Part shown: positions 8,101 through 14,291 of the stretch, piece after piece | Layout of the letters: each line of letters begins with the position of its first letter | Numbering within the stretch: the first letter of the stretch is position 1 | NCBI GenBank assembly: GCA_003248755.1 | Contig: QFQW01000081.1 | Span: forward strand, 1 to 17,214 | Length of the DNA stretch: 17,214 nt | Direction: 5' to 3' | Source: Chryseobacterium sp. | GTDB taxonomy: Bacteria; Bacteroidota; Bacteroidia; Flavobacteriales; Weeksellaceae | Notes under the pieces: model-generated | Databases searched by the model: none | What the model saw: the letters and a program-made list of their open reading frames with translations, nothing else | Told to the model about the DNA's origin: nothing | Position numbers and translations under genes: made by a program

Positions 8101-8886
8101 AAAGTATTTGCACCGGTTTTCCCGGGAACAAACTGTGAATATGATACATTAAATGCTTTCGCAAAAGAAGGTGCTGTAATCAGCAGTCTGCCATTAATTA
8201 ACGTCAATCACCAACTATTGGATGAAAGTATTGATGCTTGGGTTGAAGAAATCAGAACTTCTCAGATTTTGGCTTTCTCAGGAGGTTTCTCTGCGGGTGA
8301 TGAGCCGGACGGTTCTGCGAAATTCATTGTTAACGTTTTGAAAAACGAAAAAATGAGAAATGCAGTTCACGAACTGCTGGACAGAGACGGGATGATTATC
8401 GGTATCTGTAACGGTTTCCAGGCGTTGGTGAAATCAGGATTGCTGCCTTACGGAAGAATCAAAGATTTGGATGAAAATTCTCCGACGTTGGCTCACAATG
8501 CCATCAGAAGACATATTTCTCAAATGGTTGATGTGAAAGTAGTGAATGACGAATCGCCTTGGTTGAAAGGAATGAAAGACCAGGTCTTCACAATTCCGAT
8601 TTCTCACGGTGAAGGTCGTTTTATGGCTTCGGAAGCGGAAATCCAAAAGTTGTATGAAAACGGACAGATTGCAACACAGTATTTAGATCTAGAAGGAAAT
8701 ATTGCGCACGGAATGCCGTTCAATCCAAATAATTCATTGTTTGGAATTGAAGGTGTAACAAGCCCGGACGGAAAAATATTCGGTAGAATGGGACACCCGG
8801 AACGTTTTGCAGAAGGATTAATGAAAAATATTCCAACCGCGAATTATCACAATATCTTTAAAAACGGAGTGGAATACTTCAAATAA
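5191..8886 (+). CDS. purL: Phosphoribosylformylglycinamidine synthase (large, single-chain)
   Basis: This enzyme makes formylglycinamidine ribonucleotide from FGAR, ATP and glutamine, the fourth step of de novo purine synthesis. It is the large PurL form with its own glutaminase rather than the split PurS/PurL/PurQ system. Order: N-terminal PurS-like region (1 to about 170), linker and first AIRS-like ATP domain with YWSDHCRHTTF (213-223) and the ETHNHPTEIEPFGGAST block from about 314, second AIRS-like repeat (about 620-980) with GGKDSMSGT, and a class I glutamine amidotransferase domain from about 1000. The triad is complete: C1073 in GICNGFQA, and H1202 and E1204 in GHPER. The 1231 aa are slightly shorter than enterobacterial PurL. 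The start is ATG. A terminator follows. Confidence 0.98.
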   Translation: MSQNKRIFVEKRGIFDVESPKIFDEVKAVAPSVQSVKVYNIYDIFDLNDGEFEKVVNSTFVDPVTDILIEENPAKGTYFALEFLPGQYDQRADSAQQCIALLTGNEKSKVRSGKLIEFEGVSESDLAKIKDLLINKIESQEKDLSILDIPAEETPSQVIVHDGFINFDDTQLEEFFNNHGFALGLDDLKFIQEYFKSEQRNPTETELKVLDTYWSDHCRHTTFETELSNIEFEGQFKHTLETIFNDYIEKRKFLGRELKPISLMDLATVCGKYFHKTGNLENLVVSDEINACTIQIEAEYDGKKEPWYLLFKNETHNHPTEIEPFGGASTCLGGAIRDPLSGRSFVFQAMRLTGAADVLESVDKTLPGKLPQKTITKQAANGYSSYGNQIGLATTMVSEIYDDGYKAKRMEVGFVAGAVPVDWVRREKPEAGDSIIILGGATGRDGVGGASGSSKEQDETSIHTMSSEVQKGNAVEERKIQRLFRNPEVTRLIKKSNDFGAGGVSVAIGEIADSLEVNLDVLPLKYEGLNGTELAISESQERMAVVVEPKDKEKFIKFCEAENIVAVEVAKVTDSGRMQMFWKGDKIVDLSRAFLDTNGCSKSQEVKIRHLNEVKEETPAFNEENFLKILGDKNVASQKGLLEMFDSSIGSTTVAMPLGGKYQQTLMEGSVQTLPIIGAKNIETVSLASWGFDAEISKQNSLLGASYAVVESVAKIVAMGGDYKNIRFSFQEYFEKLGQNPEKWGKPLASLLGAYDAQINFGLAAIGGKDSMSGTYQDLNVPPTLISFACANGEKKNIISPEFKGEGNKVYFFNHIAQENGLPNYDSLKAVYEFIFENIKAGKIVSVKTVKEGGVAVALAKMSFGNRLGAEITVDENALLVKNIGSLIIESKEELSSVNFQLIGEVKNSNIIKINDAEFAIEKLLAANTNTFENLFPTVEKEKLTVAIDEKLNSINPRNIIIKKHGIAQPKVFAPVFPGTNCEYDTLNAFAKEGAVISSLPLINVNHQLLDESIDAWVEEIRTSQILAFSGGFSAGDEPDGSAKFIVNVLKNEKMRNAVHELLDRDGMIIGICNGFQALVKSGLLPYGRIKDLDENSPTLAHNAIRRHISQMVDVKVVNDESPWLKGMKDQVFTIPISHGEGRFMASEAEIQKLYENGQIATQYLDLEGNIAHGMPFNPNNSLFGIEGVTSPDGKIFGRMGHPERFAEGLMKNIPTANYHNIFKNGVEYFK

Positions 8887-8906
8887 GATTTCAGCTTTTA
8901 ACAATT

Positions 8907-8948
8907 AAATAAAAATGACCGCTATCAAAATGGCGGTCATTTTTATTT
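8907..8948. terminator. Strong intrinsic terminator after purL
   Basis: AAAAATGACCGC (8911-8922) pairs perfectly with GCGGTCATTTTT (8933-8944) around a 10-base loop. Flanking A/T bases extend the stem to 16 bp (8907-8922 with 8933-8948). It starts 20 bases after the purL stop and ends in T-rich sequence. Being flanked by A's and T's it could work in both directions, but no minus-strand gene faces it here. Confidence 0.88.
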
Positions 8949-9013
8949 GACAAATTGCAACATTTTTTCAATTCCTGAATCTTAATAATAGCAAGACCAT
9001 CAAAAACTATTAT

Positions 9014-9850
9014 ATGAAACTTAAACAATTATTAACCTTATCTGCATTTATCAGTTCCATTGCAATATTTTCACAATCGTATAAAATCATCTACGATTTT
9101 AAATGGAAAACCGAAGAACATTCAAAAGATTATAATTCGGAATTGACAGTTCTTTTAAAGAATGAAGAAAAGTCTTATTTTGAATCCCTTGCAAAATTTA
9201 AATATGACTCCATAAAAACCAATCTGGTAAATGAAGGAAGCAGAAGTTTTCCAAGTCCAAAAGTACAATGGAAATTACAGCCATTAATCTTTAAGGATTT
9301 GAAATCTCAAACTACAATTACCGAAGTAAACTTTTTCGACACAGTATATTTGACAACTTATACCTGTAAACCAATTTGGAAAATCCAAAAGGAAAAAGGC
9401 AAACTATTCGATTATAATGTTCAGAAAGCGGAAACGGATTTTGGAGGCAGAAAATGGATTGCGTGGTTCACCAATGAAATTCCTATCAGTGACGGACCTT
9501 ATAAATTTTTCGGATTACCAGGACTTATTCTTAAAATTTCCGATTCTGAGGAGAATTTCATTTTCGAAATCAAAGGACTTACCAAAGAACAATATAATAT
9601 TGAAGGACGCAATGCTTACGATTCCAAAGTCAACCTCACGCCTGAAAAATGGGAAGCATTTTGGAGCAAATATCAAAAAGACCCATCGATGGTTTTTGCT
9701 AATCTCAATTCTCCTAATAATACTTTTACTTACGTCTATCACGGCATCAATGTAGACAGCAAAGAAGCTAAAGATATGTACAACAAGACCGAAAAAGAAA
9801 AAATCGATATTTTTAAAATCCCTATTGAAACCCAATCGTGTGAAAAATAA
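9014..9850 (+). CDS. GLPGLI-family exported protein
   Basis: This is a secreted protein of the GLPGLI family, found in Bacteroidota and of unknown function. It has a signal peptide (about 1-21, hydrophobic LLTLSAFISSIAIF ending in SQS). The mature chain begins as a beta strand (YKIIYDFKWKTE) and carries the family-naming motif G167-L-P-G-L-I172 within GPYKFFGLPGLILKISD, followed by FIFEIKGL. The central GRKWIAWFTNEIPISDGPY segment is also family-typical. At 278 aa it is a usual length. The start is ATG at 9014. There is no lipoprotein cysteine after the signal peptide. It stands alone between the purL terminator and the sigma-factor gene. Family members often occur near TonB-dependent receptors, but none is visible here. 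Confidence 0.88.
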   Translation: MKLKQLLTLSAFISSIAIFSQSYKIIYDFKWKTEEHSKDYNSELTVLLKNEEKSYFESLAKFKYDSIKTNLVNEGSRSFPSPKVQWKLQPLIFKDLKSQTTITEVNFFDTVYLTTYTCKPIWKIQKEKGKLFDYNVQKAETDFGGRKWIAWFTNEIPISDGPYKFFGLPGLILKISDSEENFIFEIKGLTKEQYNIEGRNAYDSKVNLTPEKWEAFWSKYQKDPSMVFANLNSPNNTFTYVYHGINVDSKEAKDMYNKTEKEKIDIFKIPIETQSCEK

Positions 9851-10017
9851 TAGAGGAAAGATAAAAGACTTACAATCAGTAGTTAATATCCGCAAATAAA
9901 TCTTTAATTATTTTACATTACTTAATTAAAAAAAATCAGAAAAAAAACATAAAAAACTGCAACATTTGTAATTGGTTTGCGTCTATTATATAGAACCGGA
10001 AAAAAACGAATAACTTT

Positions 10018-10590
10018 TTGAAAGCAACAACAGAAAATATCAGTGACAAAGAATTGTTGGAACGATGCAGTTCCGGAGACAATTCGGGGTATTCTCTACT
10101 CTATCATCGTTATTCTAAAGCTGTTTTCAATTCCATCTATCGTATTGTAAATGACAGAGAAGATGCGGAAGATATTCTTCAGGAGGTTTTTTTGAAAGCG
10201 TTTTCTGAAATCAAGTCCCTGAAAAATGTAGAAAGTTTCGGAAGTTGGATTAAGCGAATCGCCATCAATCAATCGCTAAATTATCTTCGAAAAAATAAAA
10301 TCTATTTCACTGAAATTGAAGATGATAAAATATTGGACATAGAAGATGAAGAATTAGAAGCAAAGCTCGCTATGGAATCTCGTGTAAAAGAACTTCAGAA
10401 TATTATCGCAGGATTTCCTTTGCAGACCAGAACGATTGTCAATCTTTATTTGTTCGAGGAAATGCCGCAAGAAGAGATAGCAAAGATTTTAAATATCCCG
10501 CACGCAACTGTAAGAAGTTATTACCACCGTGCTAAAAAGAAAATTTTTGAGAAATTAAACCCAAAACAGTACAATGAAAGATTCGCTTAA
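10018..10590 (+). CDS. ECF-type RNA polymerase sigma factor
   Basis: This is an extracytoplasmic-function sigma-70 factor with only regions 2 and 4. Region 2 spans about 24-92, with DREDAEDILQEVFLKAF (47-62) as the core-binding and -10 recognition helices and FGSWIKRIAINQSLNYLRK after it. An acidic linker (98-117) leads to region 4 (126-178), whose helix-turn-helix MPQEEIAKILNIPHATVRSYYHRAKKK contacts the -35 site. The length is 190 aa, normal for the group. The start is TTG at 10018: an in-frame stop lies at 9991-9993 and no ATG occurs before region 2. The end overlaps the next gene by 17 bases, implying coupled translation with its likely regulator. It is not accompanied by FecR or SusC genes, so it is not the usual iron or glycan ECF type. 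Target promoters are unknown. Confidence 0.93.
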   Translation: MKATTENISDKELLERCSSGDNSGYSLLYHRYSKAVFNSIYRIVNDREDAEDILQEVFLKAFSEIKSLKNVESFGSWIKRIAINQSLNYLRKNKIYFTEIEDDKILDIEDEELEAKLAMESRVKELQNIIAGFPLQTRTIVNLYLFEEMPQEEIAKILNIPHATVRSYYHRAKKKIFEKLNPKQYNERFA

Positions 10591-11416
10591 AAAATATATC
10601 AATGACCATCGAGATGAATTTGACAATCTCGAAGTTCCTGACGAAATGTTTGACAAAATAATGTCCAAACTGGATAGTTCTACTTCATCTGTTGGGAAAA
10701 CACGTTCGTTATTTTCATTGAAAACCTGGGCAATAGCCGCTTCCATTACTATTATTTTAAGTCTAGGTATATTTAATTTGTGGCCAGAAAAAGAAATTGG
10801 CAAAACTGTTTTAGCAACAAAGCAAACTCCGAAAAAAGAAGATGAAATTCTAACTGATACTTCAATTCCTAAAAATGGATTAGAAACAATAAAAAAACAG
10901 ACTGAAATAAAACAAAACGATAAAAAAATCCTTGCACATAACAGTTCTGATTATCCAAAACAATCAATAGACAATCAAACTTTTGCTCAGGATAATACTG
11001 AAGATAAAAATCATTCTGATAAAGCTAGCGCCATAGAATTGTTGAATAATGAATTTTCTGCCAGTTCCAGATTACAAGGGATTACTTTGGTCAGGAATTT
11101 ATCCAATTATGATTCAAAAATAATCGATTTACTTTCTGAGAAAGCTATCTCAGATGAAAATACTAATGTAAGATTGGCAGCAGTTTCTGCCTTAGAAATA
11201 CAAAAACAAAATCCTGTTGTAATAGATAGAATTCAACAAATCTTTATTGAACAGAATGACCCGATGGTACAGAAAGAATTGATTACCTTTTTGGCAGAAA
11301 AACAATCATCAGAGTTGAGCCCAGAAGTTAACACAAGACTTTTGACACTCGCTCAAGACCCTACAACAGTAGATTTTGTGAAAGACGAAGCCTATGCTGT
11401 TCTAATGAAATATTAA
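10574..11416 (+). CDS. Single-pass membrane protein with HEAT-like C-terminal domain; putative anti-sigma factor
   Basis: The position, overlapping the sigma gene by 17 bases, suggests that this protein controls the sigma factor. The N-terminal 50 residues are charged and probably cytosolic (DEFDNLEVPDEMFDKIMSKL is a short helical segment that could bind sigma). One membrane helix lies at about 52-70 (WAIAASITIILSLGIFNLW) behind basic residues, so the N-terminus should be inside. A Lys/Asn/Gln-rich linker (71-150) leads to helical repeats of HEAT type (151-280): SSRLQGITLVRNLSNYDS, NTNVRLAAVSALEIQ, DPMVQKELITFLAEK and FVKDEAYAVLMKY. No zinc anti-sigma HxxxCxxC motif is present. HEAT is recognised from the alternating hydrophobic helices; the anti-sigma role is inferred from position, not from homology. 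Confidence 0.8.
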   Translation: MKDSLKKYINDHRDEFDNLEVPDEMFDKIMSKLDSSTSSVGKTRSLFSLKTWAIAASITIILSLGIFNLWPEKEIGKTVLATKQTPKKEDEILTDTSIPKNGLETIKKQTEIKQNDKKILAHNSSDYPKQSIDNQTFAQDNTEDKNHSDKASAIELLNNEFSASSRLQGITLVRNLSNYDSKIIDLLSEKAISDENTNVRLAAVSALEIQKQNPVVIDRIQQIFIEQNDPMVQKELITFLAEKQSSELSPEVNTRLLTLAQDPTTVDFVKDEAYAVLMKY

Positions 11417-11463
11417 AAGCTTTTATATAAATAACTTATTAATTATTAACAAATTTAGATATT

Positions 11464-12267
11464 ATGAAAAAGATATATTTGATTATGTTTGCTTTGATGA
11501 CAGTTTCCTTCCAGGCGCAGGAAAATACAACTCAAGCAACTACAACAAAAGAAAACCCGAAGACCTACAAAGTCAATAAAAACAAAGGGAAATTACTCAT
11601 TAATCTTGGAAAAGTAACAGTTGAAGGCTACAAAGGAAATGAAATCATTTTCTCTTTGGAAGGTAAAGCGCCTGCGGAGGACAAACGTGCAGAAGGACTG
11701 CAGGCAGTCAATGCTTTAGGACTTATAGACAACACAGGACTCGGAATCAATGTTTCTGAAAAAGATGGTGTTTTGGAAGTTAATCCATTGAAAAAAATCT
11801 CGTCTCCATCCATAAAAATATTAGTTCCGGAGAATGTGATTGTTTCCTTCAAACATCAGTCCCAATACGGTGGAAATGTTGTTTTCAGAAATATGCAAAA
11901 TGAGATTGAAATCGCCTCCACTTACAACAATGTTCAGTTAGAAAATATTACCGGACCTGCAACGGTGAAATCTATCTATGGAAATATAGAAGCAGTTTTC
12001 AGCCAAAATGTGAAAGGTCCTTTATCCATTATTTCGGTTTATGGACATACAGATGTCAGCCTCCCAAAATCGGTAAAAGCCAACCTTAAAGCGACAACTT
12101 CGTATGGTGAAATCTATATTTCTCCGGATTTTAAAATTGAGCAAGAGAAGAAAACAGACGATGATTTAATTCGTTTTGGTAATGACCTTGTCGGAAAAGT
12201 GAATGGCGGTGGAACGGATATAGAAGTTCGTTCAGATTACAGTAAAATTTATTTGAGAACAAAATGA
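11464..12267 (+). CDS. Exported DUF4097-like beta-repeat protein, first of a tandem pair
   Basis: I do not know a biochemical function for this protein. It has a signal peptide (1-19, MKKIYLIMFALMTVSFQAQ). The rest is strand-rich, and Tyr-Gly or Tyr-polar turns followed by short hydrophobic strands recur: TYNNVQLE (Y154), IYGNIEAV (Y172), VYGHTDVS (Y193), SYGEIYIS (Y214) and DYSKIYLR (Y259). Spacings of 18, 21, 21 and 45 residues are what a beta-solenoid or DUF4097/adhesin-like stack would give. It ends IYLRTK, nearly as its neighbour does. The gene lies 47 bases after the HEAT protein and overlaps the next gene by four bases (ATGA), so it is probably the third cistron of the sigma operon and may be a periplasmic or surface partner. 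Confidence 0.78.
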   Translation: MKKIYLIMFALMTVSFQAQENTTQATTTKENPKTYKVNKNKGKLLINLGKVTVEGYKGNEIIFSLEGKAPAEDKRAEGLQAVNALGLIDNTGLGINVSEKDGVLEVNPLKKISSPSIKILVPENVIVSFKHQSQYGGNVVFRNMQNEIEIASTYNNVQLENITGPATVKSIYGNIEAVFSQNVKGPLSIISVYGHTDVSLPKSVKANLKATTSYGEIYISPDFKIEQEKKTDDDLIRFGNDLVGKVNGGGTDIEVRSDYSKIYLRTK

Positions 12268-12980
12268 AAAGGCTGGTAATTTTTGTAATGACTCTCGTTT
12301 TCGGATTGATTACAGCACAAATACAGATTAATAAAAGCTTTCCCGCGACTAAAAATCAGAACATCTCTTTGAAATTCGATTATCCTCAATTGATTAAAAT
12401 AAGCACCTGGGACAAAGATGAAGTTCAGATTTCGGGAACTGTAAACATCAATGACAATGAAAATAATGATGCTTTTCAAGTCAAAGAATCGAAAGAAGGA
12501 AATTCTCTTATCATCGAAGGCAGCGTTTCCGGAATAGACAACATTCCACGTAGAATTACGGTTCAGAAGGGAAATGAGAAACTAACTTTTAAAACCAAAG
12601 AAGATTATCAGCAATATTGTAAAACCAACGGTGTCACTTTCAACACGATGTCCAATGGTGTTGACATTGATATTGAATTGGAAATCAAAGTTCCAAAATC
12701 TCTTAAAACTCAAATTGAAGCCAAATATGGATTGGTAGAGGTTAAAAACTTCGGTGGAGAAATCAATGTTAATGCAACTTATGGAGGAATCGATGCTACA
12801 ATTAAAAACATAGGAAAACTCTCTGCTGAAACCTATTATGGACAAATCTATTCAAATTTGGAAACCAAATTTGCCGGAAAAGATTCGGATGATTTTTATA
12901 CCTTAGTGACTACAACATTAGGAAACGGACCTCAATACAGTCTTGAATCCAAATATGGAAACATCTATCTAAGGAAATAA
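12264..12980 (+). CDS. Exported DUF4097-like beta-repeat protein, second of a tandem pair
   Basis: This looks like a paralogue of the preceding protein. A signal peptide covers about 1-19 (MKRLVIFVMTLVFGLITAQ). After strands such as LIKISTWDKDEVQISGTV, comparable to VTVEGYKGNEIIFSLEGK in the neighbour, the C-terminal half carries Tyr-Gly repeats KYGLVEV (Y155), TYGGIDA (Y173), YYGQIYS (Y192) and KYGNIYLRK (Y231). The spacings are 18, 19 and 39, and the longer final gap matches the neighbour's pattern. The length is 238 aa. The ATG overlaps the upstream stop by four bases, so the two should be made together. The function is unknown; the strand-repeat architecture is visible, and the family name is my best match from memory. 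Confidence 0.76.
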   Translation: MKRLVIFVMTLVFGLITAQIQINKSFPATKNQNISLKFDYPQLIKISTWDKDEVQISGTVNINDNENNDAFQVKESKEGNSLIIEGSVSGIDNIPRRITVQKGNEKLTFKTKEDYQQYCKTNGVTFNTMSNGVDIDIELEIKVPKSLKTQIEAKYGLVEVKNFGGEINVNATYGGIDATIKNIGKLSAETYYGQIYSNLETKFAGKDSDDFYTLVTTTLGNGPQYSLESKYGNIYLRK

Positions 12981-12984
12981 TTAA

Positions 12985-13368
12985 ATGAAGAACGAAATCA
13001 ATAATAAAAAAATGACTGTCATCAATGGCGGTCATTTTTCAGATTTGGAAGGTTTTTACAATGAAGTTTCTGAACTTTTTATGAAAGATGAAGATTGGAA
13101 CGTGGGGACTTTGGATGGTTTTGATGACATTCTTTACGGCGTTGATTCCGATATTACTTGGAAAGATTCTCAGAAATCAAAAGAGGATTTAGGTTTTGAT
13201 TTGACTAAGGAATTTTATGAAAATAAAATCAGACGAGACAAACCTTTCAATGTCAAATTGATTCAACAAAAATTGGATGATTTGATTGATGGAAGCGGGC
13301 AAACTTTATTCGAAATTTTAGTTGAAATTATAGAATCACACCAAAATATTAAACTAATTTTGGACTGA
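12985..13368 (+). CDS. Barstar-family (ribonuclease inhibitor-like) protein
   Basis: Barstar binds and blocks the barnase-type RNase; relatives serve as immunity proteins for secreted nuclease toxins. The family pattern is present: strand TVINGGHFSDLEGFYNEVSELF at the start, WNVGTLDGFDDIL, in which D44 and D48 align with the LD-x3-D pair that plugs the barnase active site, and the closing HQNIKLILD strand. At 127 aa it is a little longer than classic barstar (about 90 aa), with an insertion around residues 52-90. Two starts are possible: ATG 12985, preceded by AAGGAA at 12971-12976, or ATG 13012 (MTVINGG), which matches the family N-terminus better. No nuclease or toxin gene is next to it. 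The fold call is good, the target is unknown. Confidence 0.75.
   Translation: MKNEINNKKMTVINGGHFSDLEGFYNEVSELFMKDEDWNVGTLDGFDDILYGVDSDITWKDSQKSKEDLGFDLTKEFYENKIRRDKPFNVKLIQQKLDDLIDGSGQTLFEILVEIIESHQNIKLILD
13008..13039 (+). promoter_or_regulatory. Terminator-like hairpin over the second barstar start codon
   Basis: AAAAATGACTGTC (13008-13020) pairs with GGCGGTCATTTTT (13027-13039), a 13-bp stem with two G-U pairs and an ATCAAT loop, ending in five T's that belong to the stem. It begins 27 bases after the stop of the DUF4097-like gene and contains the ATG at 13012. It may be an operon terminator, a start-codon-masking structure, or chance within coding sequence. Confidence 0.5.
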
Positions 13369-13382
13369 TTTAAAACAAGACA

Positions 13383-14009
13383 ATGAATAAGATGATTTAT
13401 GGATTATTCTTCGGTGACAGCATTACTTACGGAGAATACGACGGCGTTTTTGGAGGCTGGGTTGATATTCTGAAACGATATGCTTTGCAAAAATATAATG
13501 ACGGAAGCAACGAATTGATTCTTTTCAACCTTGGAATCGGTGGCGAGACAACGGAAGGTTTGCTCAATAGAATTCCATACGAAATGAAAGCCAGAAATTC
13601 TGCAGACGGGAATATTATTTTCTTAGGTTACGGTGCCAATGATTTGGCTTCAAAAGATGGAATCCAATTTGTAAGTCCTGAAAAATTCAGAATTAATATC
13701 GAAAATGCAATTCAAAATGCTAAGCAATATTCCAGCGACATTTATTTGGTAAGTATTCTTCCTGTTTCAGCAAGCATCGATTCCAAAGTTTCTCCAACCG
13801 GAAAAGTGAGAACCAATGAAGATGTTTTAATTTACAATCAAATTCTGAAAAACATTGCGGTTGAAAATTCACTCAACTATATCGATTTTCATTCAGCTTT
13901 TTTAGAAGACAAAGAGATTTTGCTTTCCAAAGACGGTGTTCATCCCAACGAAAAAGGTTACGGAATGATGGCTGAAATTGCCATTCCAATCATTGAAAAA
14001 TATCTTTAA
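13383..14009 (+). CDS. SGNH/GDSL-type hydrolase
   Basis: This is a serine esterase or lipase-like hydrolase of the SGNH superfamily, without a signal peptide, so probably cytosolic. All four blocks are visible: FFGDSITYG with nucleophile S13 (block I), LGIGGETTEG with the oxyanion glycine near 51 (block II), LGYGANDLA with N86 (block III), and KDGVHPNEKGY with D184 and H187 (block V). The length of 208 aa is standard. It starts 14 bases after the barstar-like gene and may share its transcript. The start could be M1 or M4. The GxND form and lack of export resemble TesA-like or carbohydrate-ester hydrolases; the substrate cannot be inferred. Confidence 0.92.
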   Translation: MNKMIYGLFFGDSITYGEYDGVFGGWVDILKRYALQKYNDGSNELILFNLGIGGETTEGLLNRIPYEMKARNSADGNIIFLGYGANDLASKDGIQFVSPEKFRINIENAIQNAKQYSSDIYLVSILPVSASIDSKVSPTGKVRTNEDVLIYNQILKNIAVENSLNYIDFHSAFLEDKEILLSKDGVHPNEKGYGMMAEIAIPIIEKYL

Positions 14010-14016
14010 AATTTAA

Positions 14017-14166
14017 TTTTTAACGCAAAGGCACAAATCATTTACTATAAATTCTAATATTTTTAAGGCACAAAGTTTTTAACTTCGTTAAAAGTGAAAT
14101 TCTCCGATTTTCTTTGCGACTTAATACATTTTTATTAATATTAATTTTTGCGACTTTGCGATAAAA
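14017..14166. repeat. ~150-bp nested imperfect palindrome (CGCAAAG type) between genes
   Basis: The left end (TTTTTAACGCAAAGGCACAAA, 14017-14037) is nearly the inverse of the right end (TTTTTGCGACTTTGCGATAAAA, 14145-14166). A second inner pair, GGCACAAAG (14068-14075 region) and CTTTGCGAC (14112-14120), is nested inside. At the centre is a perfect 7-bp hairpin, TTTTAAC-TTC-GTTAAAA (14077-14093). From memory, AACGCAAAGGCGCAAAG-like sequences are abundant between genes in flavobacteria; only this copy is in the window. It fills most of the 282-base gap between the SGNH hydrolase and AsmA genes; nothing else apart from a weak promoter candidate is seen there. Confidence 0.65.
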
Positions 14167-14259
14167 ATAATTCTGTAAAAACAAGTTTAAATATTTTTAA
14201 AAGCATATTATTCTTTCTGAAAATTTCAGAGAGGATTTTTTGTGAATTACTTTTAGCAC

Positions 14260-14267
14260 AATCTTTG
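14260..14267 (+). promoter_or_regulatory. Weak promoter candidate for the AsmA-family gene
   Basis: AATCTTTG is one base off the TAnnTTTG -7 consensus, and TTTG at 14239-14242 lies 17 bases before it as a possible -33 element. The predicted transcript would start a few bases downstream, leaving a short leader before the ATG at 14292. This supports the shorter start of the gene but is weak evidence. Confidence 0.3.
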
Positions 14268-14291
14268 AATTATTCTAAAAAATTCAAGTTT

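Noticed and set aside
9417..9895. Open frames on both strands overlapping the GLPGLI-family gene
   Set aside because: Both are covered by a gene with a signal peptide and a family motif; the overlapping frames have no recognisable domains.
9903..9930. Inverted repeat TTTAATTA/TAATTAAA downstream of the GLPGLI-family gene, considered as a terminator
   Set aside because: The stem is only A-T pairs and is followed by A's rather than T's on the plus strand, so it is unlikely to terminate this gene.
9851..10017. Promoter for the sigma operon (TTGGTTTG at 9972-9979 and GAACC at 9994)
   Set aside because: Neither matches a consensus with a correctly spaced partner; autoregulation by the sigma factor is possible but cannot be shown from this sequence.
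14148..14291. A 48-codon N-terminal extension of the AsmA-family gene from a TTG codon
   Set aside because: It begins inside the palindromic repeat, its residues do not resemble a signal or anchor, and the ATG at 14292 places the membrane helix in the usual position.
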